Assembly (NCBI RefSeq): GCF_900176365.1
Contig: NZ_FWXY01000025.1
Span: 1 to 57,198 of the forward strand
DNA length: 57,198 bases
From: Desulfocicer vacuolatum DSM 3385
Lineage (GTDB): Bacteria; Desulfobacterota; Desulfobacteria; Desulfobacterales; Desulfobacteraceae
Reading direction: 5' to 3'
In this document: positions 27,815 through 35,528 of the stretch, piece after piece
How positions within the stretch are numbered: the first letter of the stretch is position 1
Layout of the letters: the number at the start of each line of letters is the position of its first letter
The notes under the pieces: generated by a model
Told to the model about the DNA's origin: nothing
Seen by the model: only the letters and a program-made list of their open reading frames with translations
The model's database searches: none
Made by a program: the position numbers and the translations under genes

Positions 27815-29134
27815 TTACATGGCAGTTTCCGGGTGGAATACATTGACCTCTTTGAGATCATCACCCAGATATTCCCTTTCATTGGGACCCAAAATCCCGA
27901 GAGAAAGGGCAATTAAGGACCACAGATGAACCACGGGGTAGTTGCCGCCGTAATGTTCACTGAGTTCATGGATTTGTGCATGGCAGTTGTGGCAGGCAGC
28001 GATGCAATAGTCTGCACCGGTGGCCTTGATCTGATCGTCTTTGGTTTTTCCATAGATCAGACGTTCGTCCTTGAATCCTGACTGGAGAAAACCGCCACCG
28101 CCGCCGCAGCAGAAGTTATTGGATTTGTTGGGGGTCATGTCCACAAAATTTTCTTCCCCGACAACGGATTTAACCACAAAACGCAGATCATCGGCAATGG
28201 CATCACCATAGCTTTTTCGGACAATCTGGCAGGGATCCTGGACCGTGAACTTGATTTTCAAGTCTTTGTTCCAGTCTGAGTTGACCTTTAAACGGCCCTC
28301 TCTGATCCATTTTGCATAATATTCATAGATGTTTTTTACTTCAAAGTCGTGTTTGATGTCGAATTTTTTCAGTCCGGCCCGGACTGAGTATGTTACGTGC
28401 CCTCACTCGGTGTTGAGGAACGTTTTGCACCCCAGCTTTGTGGCCTGATTGGCTGTTGTTGTGGTGATGTGTTTCCAGGCATCATCATCTGCCAGGAACA
28501 TACAGTAGTTCTCTCCGGCCCATCCTTCGCTGCCGTAGGTCCAGTCAACGCCTGCCAGGTGGAGAATCTTCCAAAGGGGGATCAGCTCATCGGGCTCGGT
28601 CACCGGTTCTCTGGAGTTCTGGTTCAGAAAAAATTCTGCGCCTTCTTTGTCAATGGGGGCCTGCATTTCGGCAAATTCGGGCTGTGCCTCCTGGTACTCC
28701 TCCAGTACATCCTCCACAACAAAGACAAAATCATCCGGGGCTGTTCCCATGGCGCTGGTGCTGGCATTTCTAAGGGCCATGTCGCAGGAACCCAGTATTC
28801 CTTTGGGGCGTTCTTCCCTGGGCCGCAGGGCCCGGGCATTGAAGACCAGCTGGGGAATATCAATTTCCATGGGACAGACATGGACACAGCGCATGCACAT
28901 GGTGCACATCCAGGGCCAGTCTGATGCCGCAATTTCATCATCCATGCCCAAAGCTGCCATGCGCAGGAATTTTCTGGGGTCCATGCCGGTGAGACCCGTT
29001 GCCGGGCAGCCTGAAGAACAGGCACCGCAGGTGAGGCACAGATTTAAATTGCCGCCGTCGGGCAATATCTCTTTTACCTTGTCCATAAAGGTGGTGCGTT
29101 TTTTGTTACTCAATTTAATTGCAGGTTCGCTCAA
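27815..29134 (-). CDS. HdrD-like iron-sulfur oxidoreductase, selenoprotein (in-frame UGA = Sec244)
   Basis: 439 residues if the TGA at 28403-28405 is read as selenocysteine; without this the gene looks split. The reading frame continues exactly across the TGA. The paralogue at 33675-34961 has Cys at the same place (NTE-C-GH there, NTE-U-GH here), and a SECIS-like hairpin follows. N-terminal Fe-S motifs are CLTCGACSSGCP and CTMCMRCVHVCP. The C-terminal CCG-type cluster motif has QDPC, then NNFCCGGGGG, then CHNCH. No membrane segments. It should be a soluble HdrD/DsrK-like disulfide- or electron-handling subunit; the partner is unknown. Transcription is predicted from the sigma-54 promoter at 29230. 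Confidence 0.88.
28370..28405 (-). promoter_or_regulatory. UGA codon and bacterial SECIS-like hairpin in the HdrD-like gene
   Basis: TGA at 28403-28405, then 16 bases, then CAGTCC-GGGCC-GGACTG (28386 down to 28370). The 6-bp stem has a loop beginning with G and starting 22 bases after the TGA. This fits the known spacing and loop rule for bacterial SECIS elements bound by SelB. Confidence 0.8.
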
Positions 29135-29229
29135 TATTTTCCCTCCTGATTTGTGATGGAAAAGACTTCTCAGGATCTCTTCTCAGATAAAATCCATCTC
29201 CAGTACCTTTAAATATCCGGAATACTAAA

Positions 29230-29245
29230 AGCATAAAATGTGCCA
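29230..29245 (-). promoter_or_regulatory. Sigma-54 promoter for the seleno-HdrD gene
   Basis: On the minus strand the sequence is TGGCACATTTTATGCT. GG and GC are at the exact -24/-12 spacing, and the match to TGGCACG-N4-TTGCW fails at only two consensus positions. It lies about 95 bases before the ATG. A sigma-54 activator gene is transcribed divergently 437 bp away. Confidence 0.75.
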
Positions 29246-29374
29246 TGATTGATGTGAGAATCCTTTTTTGAATAATACTTTTTTATCAAGAGGTTAAAGT
29301 AAAATAAGAAACGAGGGCTATCTTTTAAAAGGTTGCTTTTTTGCGACTCATTGTGTCATACCGTCTCGCAAATG

Positions 29375-29399
29375 CACTTGTTTTTGCAAAAAACAGGTG
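29375..29399. promoter_or_regulatory. Candidate activator-binding palindrome (UAS)
   Basis: CACTTGTTTTT-GC-AAAAAACAGGTG is a near-perfect inverted repeat about 130 bp upstream of the sigma-54 promoter and in the divergent gap beside the activator gene. This is a usual distance for an enhancer-type site. The rest of the 547-bp gap (29135-29681) shows no gene. Confidence 0.5.
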
Positions 29400-29681
29400 A
29401 CATTTTCCATGAAATCCTTTACCACTGAATGGCGGGGTCGGTTCGTATATCCATTATCCATAAAAAAAGGACAGACCCGGATGATCACGCTTATAACCAT
29501 TCATGTGCAAGAAAAGCATGGCACGGGTGTGAATTGCCGGACAAGGGATAATCATCTTGTCAACGTCCCTTCCTGAATCAGATATTCAGAAGGGGACTCC
29601 TTGGCCAAGAGTTGAAATGTTTCAGATGGATGACGGTGGGCACATTAATATTTTGATTTAAAATTTTATGGACAGTTAATA

Positions 29682-31064
29682 ATGACAAAGCAGTATGCAG
29701 AGACTCTTTTTGATCGGAGTACCACTGAGACGATTCTGGAAAGTATTTCTGACGGTGTTTTCACCGTGGATCAGGAGTGGAAGATCATGTCCTTTAACAG
29801 GGCCGCAGAGGAGATCACCGGTGTGAACGCCCGGGAAGCCATTGGCAAAAAATGCTGGCAGGTGTTTCGCTCCAATATGTGTGAAGGAGAGTGCGCCTTG
29901 AAAAAAACAATGAAGGAAGGAAAAGACTTTGTGAGCTCTGCCACCCACATTACCCGTAAGGATGGAGGGCAGGTTCCCATAACTGTCTCCACCTCTCTGT
30001 TAAAGGATCATGACGGAATGGTGCTGGGGGGGGTGGAAACCTTCCGGGACCACACCCATGTGGAGGAATTGAGAAAAAAGCTGTCTGATTCCTGGCAGGT
30101 GGGGGATATCATCAGTCGGTGTCCAGCCATAAAGGAAATTTTTAATATCCTTCCCCAGATATCTGAAAGTGACAGTACTGTGGTGATTGGGGGAGAAACC
30201 GGTACAGGGAAAGAACTCATGGCAAAGGCCATCCACGCCCTGAGCCATCGAAAGGATGAGCCCTTTGTGGCCATTAACTGCGGTGCATTGCCCGACTCTC
30301 TGCTGGAATCGGAACTCTTTGGATATAAGGCCGGGGCCTTTACCCATGCCATAAAAGATAAACCGGGACTATTTTCCCAGGCCCGGGGGGGCACTGTTTT
30401 TCTGGATGAAATAGGGGATACCAGTCCGGCTTTCCAGGTGAGGTTGCTCCGGGTGCTGGAGGCCCGGGAGTTCCAGCCGCTGGGGGGGATTAAAAAAGAA
30501 ACGGCTGATGTCCGCATCATTTCGGCATCCAACAAAAATCTGGAAGAGATGGTGGCAGATAATCGCTTTCGCCAGGACCTTTACTATCGCCTTAATGTGG
30601 TGCAGCTGAACCTTCCTCCTTTACGGGAGCGCATGGAAGATATCCCGCTGCTGGTGGACCATTTTATTTTCCGCCTCAACGCCCTGCGGGGAAAATCCGT
30701 GCGGGGGGTGGATCAAAAGGCCCTTGCCCTTCTCATGGCACACACATTCCCCGGCAATGTCAGGGAACTTGAAAATATCATTGAACACGCTTTTGTTCTT
30801 TGCAGTGACGGGGACATACAGGTGGAACACCTTCCTGGAAATCTGGCTTTCCCCGCTCTTGGACAGAAGGGTCAGAACCATTCCTGGGATCCTGTAAAAT
30901 CCGCTGAATTCAGTGTGATCATGACAGCGTTGGAGCAAAACAATTACAATCGTAAAGCGGCAGCCCAATCCTTGGGAATGCACAAGAGTACTCTTTTCAG
31001 AAAAATAAACCGGCTGGGGATCACCCTGCCCAATGTGGATGGACGATCCAGACACCGGCCATAA
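29682..31064 (+). CDS. PAS-domain sigma-54-dependent transcriptional activator
   Basis: 460 residues: PAS (about 14-125), AAA+ (about 140-375) and Fis-type helix-turn-helix (AAAQSLGMHKSTLFRKINRL, near the end). Walker A is GETGTGKE at 171-178. The sigma-54 contact loop reads GAFTHA (218-223) where the consensus is GAFTGA. The PAS domain has C58, C67 and C71 in KKCWQVF and NMCEGECAL, a plausible redox- or metal-sensing group. There is no receiver domain, so it probably senses a signal directly. It is divergent from the seleno-HdrD gene, which has a sigma-54 promoter, and it is followed 27 bp later by a Ser/Thr kinase gene. Confidence 0.92.
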   Translation: MTKQYAETLFDRSTTETILESISDGVFTVDQEWKIMSFNRAAEEITGVNAREAIGKKCWQVFRSNMCEGECALKKTMKEGKDFVSSATHITRKDGGQVPITVSTSLLKDHDGMVLGGVETFRDHTHVEELRKKLSDSWQVGDIISRCPAIKEIFNILPQISESDSTVVIGGETGTGKELMAKAIHALSHRKDEPFVAINCGALPDSLLESELFGYKAGAFTHAIKDKPGLFSQARGGTVFLDEIGDTSPAFQVRLLRVLEAREFQPLGGIKKETADVRIISASNKNLEEMVADNRFRQDLYYRLNVVQLNLPPLRERMEDIPLLVDHFIFRLNALRGKSVRGVDQKALALLMAHTFPGNVRELENIIEHAFVLCSDGDIQVEHLPGNLAFPALGQKGQNHSWDPVKSAEFSVIMTALEQNNYNRKAAAQSLGMHKSTLFRKINRLGITLPNVDGRSRHRP

Positions 31065-31091
31065 CTCTCATGTCCCGGACAGGGGTGACGC

Positions 31092-32426
31092 ATGGCATCT
31101 GAAATCATTTTACTCATTGACGTGAAAAAAGAGGAGGCCGGTTTGATAAAAGGCTTGATCTCTTCCTTTGAAATAAAGGTGCGTTCCCTTGAATGGGAAC
31201 GTATTTTGGAATGTGGTGATATTTTCCGGGATAAACCTGTCTGTCTGGTGATACTTCAGGTGGACCACAGCCATGGACGGCAATTTCGAAAATTGCGCTG
31301 GATACGACGACATTTATTAAAACCGGTACCGGTGCTGGTGATGTTGCCTGGAGAGGCATCCATGCACACCGCATCCTATGTCAAGGCCGGTGCAGATGAT
31401 TATTGTCTGCTGCCCCTCCACCAAGGACGATTTGCCGTTCGATTTCTTGTGCTTCTGGAGTGTGGCCAGGCCATGGTGCATGCCGCTGTTCCCGGGCACG
31501 GAGACATTGATTCTGGCCCCCCGGGGGATGCTGAGGTGTGGCATCGTGTTGTGGGATTTCTCCGGGAAGGGCTTTCCTTTTTTACTCCGGGGTATCAGGT
31601 GTCCGGGAAAAATACCCAGCCCATATTTAATCGATGGGAGCGGGTGGAAAATCTGGGTGTCGGCGGGGATGGCGTGGTGTGGAAGGTGCGTGAAATTGAA
31701 ACCGGTAATGTGGCTGTGGCCAAAATTCCCCACAACCGGGAAATGAATATCAGCTCTTTAAGGGCTGCTGCCATTTTAAAACGGTTGATACACCATCCCA
31801 ATGTGGTGCATCTCATTGAGGTGGTCAAAGATGAAGATCGATTTGTTTTGATCCAGGAATATGTGGCCGGTGAGACATTGAGTCACCTCCTTGGAGCAGG
31901 TGTGGATGCCCTTCAAAAAGAGGATATATTTCTTCAACTGCTCTCTGTCACTGCCTATGCCCACCACCACAGTGTGATGCATCGGGATATCAAGCCGGAT
32001 AATATTATTATCACCCCCACAGGCAACCTGAAACTGCTTGATTTCGGTATTGCCGAGGATCTGGTGTGGCAGGATGGAATAAGTACCACCGAGGGAACCC
32101 TTGATTTTATGCCCCCGGAACAGTTTGCGGGCAAAAGCAGCCTGGCAACAGATGTGTGGGCGCTGGGTATTATTCTTTATCTTCTGTCTGTCAACCGCCT
32201 GCCTTTTTGCCACGATAACCGTTATTTTCCCATGGATATCTCCATGGAGATGAATGTCACCCCACCGCTGGACATTAATCCAGCTCTCTCTCCTGATTTA
32301 AATCGCATCATTATGACTTGTCTTGAGGTTTCTCTGGAAAAACGGTATGCCAGTGCCCTGGCACTGCTTGAGGATCTTTCCCGCACCTTTCCCCGTTTTG
32401 GCCGGGAAGGTGTTTTTTCTGAATGA
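31092..32426 (+). CDS. Ser/Thr protein kinase with N-terminal pseudo-receiver domain
   Basis: 444 residues. Residues 1-125 resemble a CheY-like receiver (ILLIDVKKEEAGLIKGLI; MLPGEASMHTASYVKAGADD), but LVILQVDHSHG lacks the usual phospho-Asp turn, so it is probably a pseudo-receiver. The Hanks-type kinase domain (about 185-430) has LGVGGDGVVWKV, catalytic HRDIKPDN (H297, D299), DFGIAED (D317) and GTLDFMPPEQF, so it should be active. No membrane segment or PASTA region. It sits 27 bp behind the sigma-54 activator and is likely cotranscribed, so it may phosphorylate the activator or the Hdr proteins nearby; that link is inference. Confidence 0.88.
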   Translation: MASEIILLIDVKKEEAGLIKGLISSFEIKVRSLEWERILECGDIFRDKPVCLVILQVDHSHGRQFRKLRWIRRHLLKPVPVLVMLPGEASMHTASYVKAGADDYCLLPLHQGRFAVRFLVLLECGQAMVHAAVPGHGDIDSGPPGDAEVWHRVVGFLREGLSFFTPGYQVSGKNTQPIFNRWERVENLGVGGDGVVWKVREIETGNVAVAKIPHNREMNISSLRAAAILKRLIHHPNVVHLIEVVKDEDRFVLIQEYVAGETLSHLLGAGVDALQKEDIFLQLLSVTAYAHHHSVMHRDIKPDNIIITPTGNLKLLDFGIAEDLVWQDGISTTEGTLDFMPPEQFAGKSSLATDVWALGIILYLLSVNRLPFCHDNRYFPMDISMEMNVTPPLDINPALSPDLNRIIMTCLEVSLEKRYASALALLEDLSRTFPRFGREGVFSE

Positions 32427-32464
32427 TTTTTTTCCAGTGAATAATTAAGGACGTCATAATTTTT

Positions 32465-32540
32465 TTGATTTTCCATTTATTAAATCCAGATTATTGTATT
32501 TTATGGATTAGATCCCGGCTAAACGGTAAATTGTTGCCGG
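32465..32540 (+). repeat. Diverged intergenic repeat D, copy 2
   Basis: TTGATTTTCCATTTATTAAA followed by TTAGATCCCGGCTAAACGGTA resembles 22150-22232. It is in the 1.25-kb gene-free stretch 32427-33674, which also holds a composite repeat, a MITE and no convincing coding sequence. Confidence 0.45.
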
Positions 32541-32760
32541 TGAGCGGCTCCCGGGGTGATAATGCCGCAGGTCCATGAATATCGCCCCATTCAATATCCT
32601 TGCCCGGCATTATCTAAAATATCGATTTGTAATAATGAATTTTCCAATGTATTTTATTTTGGCATTCTTCATATGATTGTCACGGGCCGACCTTGTTTTT
32701 AAGTCAGTCTGCCATAACAAACTATGAGAATCTATCCGGTTTACCTGGATTTTTTTGTAA

Positions 32761-33134
32761 ACGGGCATGGCTTGACGGACATAACGAATATAGGGTCGTA
32801 GACGCGGAGCCAAATGGTATTATACCGCCGCCCCCCCCTGATGGGCAATGGTCCCGGAGCGGAACTGTAGGCAGCTCAATTGTCCGGTTCCTATTGCCCA
32901 TCGGGGGGGGCGGCTCTGCCTTAGCTTGCCTTGGAGGCTGCATTGTATATAAACCGCCACGGGCGGACCGTATTCTGATCCGGCTCTGCCCACAACAAAG
33001 CTTGAAATACGCCCCTGATTTGCGAAGTATTTCATATAAACCCACATGGCTGTAACCACCAGCCACAACGAACAATGAAAAAGTAGTTGCTGTGAGCACC
33101 CAGCACCTAATACCCAGCACCTGCTTTTTCATAT
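32761..33134 (-). repeat. Composite repeat C-A-B (reverse orientation)
   Basis: Read on the minus strand: unit C (33134-33053; arms ATGAAAAAG and CTTTTTCAT), unit A (about 33041-32945), the linker, then unit B. The unit B arms are ATTGCCCATC(A/G)GGGGGG and its complement, near 32826-32915. The tail TTTGGCTCCGCGTCTACGA ends the element. It is the same unit order as at 44558-44920. Confidence 0.85.
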
Positions 33135-33363
33135 AAAAAAAATATCCGTTTGATTGTGCATTAACCCAAAGCATATCAGCGAATTACAAGGATCACTCAT
33201 GAACATTTTCCCCATAACCCGTTGACGTAGGTGCTGCTTTGCTGCCCGTGCCGGTGGCTGCTGCACAGCTGCATGGGGAATGCAGGCAGGGGTCTCCTTT
33301 AACCATCCTCCACACTGAGTACTCTTCATCCTTTCATTCCTTTTGCAGTTTATAATTCATTAA

Positions 33364-33547
33364 CTCAACTTTCGGGCTTCATTTCAAAGCCGGCATTTTT
33401 AAATGTACCGATGGGGTCAGTGTGCCGACGGGGTCAGGCTTTTGTTATTGATGTTATCGACCAAGGCCTTTGCCAACGAAAAAAGCCTTGATAATGTCAA
33501 TAACGAAAGCCTGACCCCACCACGAAATGCGAACACCAAAAGTTGAG
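33364..33547. mobile_element. 184-bp MITE, copy 1
   Basis: Ends CTCAACTTT and AAAGTTGAG as terminal inverted repeats, flanked by a perfect 7-bp target duplication TCATTAA (33357-33363 and 33548-33554). Inside, GGGGTCAGGCTTT and AAAGCCTGACCCC form a second palindrome. Only one base differs from the copy at 55790-55973. It has no coding capacity, so it would need a transposase in trans. Confidence 0.92.
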
Positions 33548-33674
33548 TCATTAATATCCCTTTTACAGAAAGTACCACAGGGATTCCAAATTTGTTGGCA
33601 GATGTGTCTGCCATACCGTCATTAATTTATCTGGGAAAAACATATCCCCAGTTTTTGCAAAAGGAAACTTAACT

Positions 33675-34961
33675 ATGCTGGATCGGTTGAATATCACCCA
33701 CCAGAAAACAGAGATCAAGGACAAAGTCCGGGAACTGCTGCCCGATGGAAATTTTAACACTTGCCTGACCTGCGGTGCCTGCGCCAGCGCCTGCCCTGCC
33801 ACGGGTATCCTGGACATGGATCCTCGCAAATTTGTGCGTATGGCCACATTGGGTATGGATGCGGAGTTGGAAAGAAATCCCTGGATCTGGGCCTGCACCA
33901 TGTGTAAACGATGTTATGATCTGTGCCCCATGCATCTTAACATCCCCCAGCTCGTTTATTACCTTCGTTCTCAATGGCCCAGAGAAGAGCGGCCCAAGGG
34001 GATTCTCGGCTCCTGTGACCACCATTTGAAATCCCGGGGCGGTGCCATGGGAGTTCCCCTGGATGACTTTACCTTCACCGTGGAGGACCTGGCCCAGGAG
34101 TGTAGAGAAGAACAAGCCGGTTTTGAAACCCTTAAAGCCGATATTGATCGCCAGGGGGCTTTTTTTGCCTTGAACCAGAACTCCAGAGAACCGGTGACGG
34201 AGCCAGATGAACTTCTGCCCCTTTGGAAAATTCTCCACACTGTGGGAGCTGACTGGACTTACTATTCCACCATGTGGGCCGGAGAAAATTACTGCATGTT
34301 TCTGGCCGATGATCCTGCCTGGGAAAAAATCATTCGTGAACAGGCAGAACACATTGATCGACTGGGATGCAAAGTGCTTATCAACACCGAGTGCGGTCAC
34401 TCCTTTTTTGCCCTGTGGGAAGGTTTGCAGCGCTTCAACATTCCCCACAATTTTGAGTTGAAAAGTATTGTGGAACTTTATGCCCAGTGGATCAGGGAAG
34501 GAAAACTTAAAGTTAATTCCGACTGGAACAAAACCAACATTAAGTTCACTGTTCAGGATCCATGTAATCTTATTCGAAAATCCCGGGGAGATGACATGGC
34601 CCGGGACTTAAGATTTGTGGTGAAGCAGGTTGTAGGAGAAGACAACTTTGTGGACATGACCCCCAATTTATCCAACAACTTTTGCTGCGGGGGAGGCGGC
34701 GGATCTCTCCAATCCGGGCTCAATGACGAGCGTCATATTTACGGAAAGGTCAAATTTGATCAAATAATGGCCACCGGTGCCGGTTATGTTGTGACCCCCT
34801 GCCATAATTGCCACGCTCAGATTGAAGATCTCTCCCACCATTTCAACGGCGGATATCAGACCGTTCACCTATGGACGTTAATCTGTTTATCTCTTGGAAT
34901 ATTGGGTGAAAATGAAAGAGTTTATCTCGGGCCGGATCTGGCTGAATACGGATTGGAATAA
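33675..34961 (+). CDS. HdrD-like iron-sulfur oxidoreductase (cysteine paralogue)
   Basis: 428 residues, collinear and strongly similar to the seleno-HdrD-like protein at 27815-29134. It has Cys in NTECGHS where the other has the UGA codon. Fe-S motifs are CLTCGACASACP and CTMCKRCYDLCP; the CCG-type motif is QDPC, NNFCCGGGGG and CHNCH. Soluble, no membrane helices. An AAAAGGAAA site precedes the ATG. It heads an operon with a RelE-like gene, a double-cubane-type protein and its activator, so it may pass low-potential electrons to or from that pair. No sigma-54 site with correct spacing was found upstream. Confidence 0.88.
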   Translation: MLDRLNITHQKTEIKDKVRELLPDGNFNTCLTCGACASACPATGILDMDPRKFVRMATLGMDAELERNPWIWACTMCKRCYDLCPMHLNIPQLVYYLRSQWPREERPKGILGSCDHHLKSRGGAMGVPLDDFTFTVEDLAQECREEQAGFETLKADIDRQGAFFALNQNSREPVTEPDELLPLWKILHTVGADWTYYSTMWAGENYCMFLADDPAWEKIIREQAEHIDRLGCKVLINTECGHSFFALWEGLQRFNIPHNFELKSIVELYAQWIREGKLKVNSDWNKTNIKFTVQDPCNLIRKSRGDDMARDLRFVVKQVVGEDNFVDMTPNLSNNFCCGGGGGSLQSGLNDERHIYGKVKFDQIMATGAGYVVTPCHNCHAQIEDLSHHFNGGYQTVHLWTLICLSLGILGENERVYLGPDLAEYGLE

Positions 34962-34994
34962 CGATCACGGGCGGATATTGGGAATGTAAATATA

Positions 34995-35504
34995 ATGAAA
35001 CGCAATATATATATACACCCCCGGGTTGATAAGGAGTTGAAACGTTTGAAAGGCCGGGAAAATACACCGGGGTTTGCTGCGGAAAAAGCCTGGCAGATTA
35101 TTTGTTCCCTTGCCGGGGGAGACACTCCGGTCAATGCGGGAAGACTTTCCAGAAAGGGAGAAGCCCGCATTCGGAACTGCCTGAAATATAATCTTGGCAA
35201 AGGATATCGACTGGTCTGTGTAATAAATAAAAATGATATTTATGTGTTGTTCAGCGGTAATCACGACAATTGTCATACCTGGCTGGATAAGCATCGGAGT
35301 CTCAATATTGAAAGCATTATGGAACAAATGATCCCTTTTGGAGGGAATTCCTTTCCAGCCCGTACCGTCAGTTCCCCCCGCAGGATATCTGAAACCGGAG
35401 GGATGGATGATTTATGGGCGGAAACAGAAGCCGATGCTCTGCCGACAATTTCACAAAAGGATCTTAGAATCGTTTTCCGGGGAATTGTCAATGCATTGTC
35501 ATGA
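34995..35504 (+). CDS. RelE/ParE-fold toxin-like protein without antitoxin
   Basis: 169 residues. The central part (RIRNCLKYNLGKGYRLVCVI, then YVLFSGNHDNCHTWLDKH) is the pattern of RelE-like type II toxins that end their fold in a GxHD...W segment. The C-terminal 60 residues are an unrelated extension. No small antitoxin gene lies next to it; it is placed 33 bp after one redox gene and 24 bp before the next. It could be an orphan mRNA interferase, or the fold may serve another role here. Confidence 0.6.
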   Translation: MKRNIYIHPRVDKELKRLKGRENTPGFAAEKAWQIICSLAGGDTPVNAGRLSRKGEARIRNCLKYNLGKGYRLVCVINKNDIYVLFSGNHDNCHTWLDKHRSLNIESIMEQMIPFGGNSFPARTVSSPRRISETGGMDDLWAETEADALPTISQKDLRIVFRGIVNALS

Positions 35505-35528
35505 TCAAAGCAATTAAAAGGAGTTTAA

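Noticed and set aside
28403-28405. Frameshift or nonsense pseudogene in the minus-strand HdrD-like gene
   Set aside because: The frame is unchanged on both sides, the paralogue has Cys at this position, and a SECIS-like hairpin follows.
29499-29560. TGGCACG near 29519 as a sigma-54 promoter for the activator gene
   Set aside because: No GC at the required distance; TTGC is four bases too far.
33193-33306. 37-residue Cys/Ala/Thr-rich ORF on the minus strand
   Set aside because: The GGAGG lies directly against the start codon, it is in a repeat-rich gap, and no family is recognised.
33597-33612. GGCAGA-TGTG-TCTGCC palindrome upstream of the Cys HdrD gene, resembling a sigma-54 site
   Set aside because: GG-to-GC spacing is one base too long for sigma-54; it may be an operator but nothing else supports it.
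33417-33614. 65-residue minus-strand ORF (a similar one at 55843-56076)
   Set aside because: It is only the translation of the palindromic MITE, present in both copies with the same frame.
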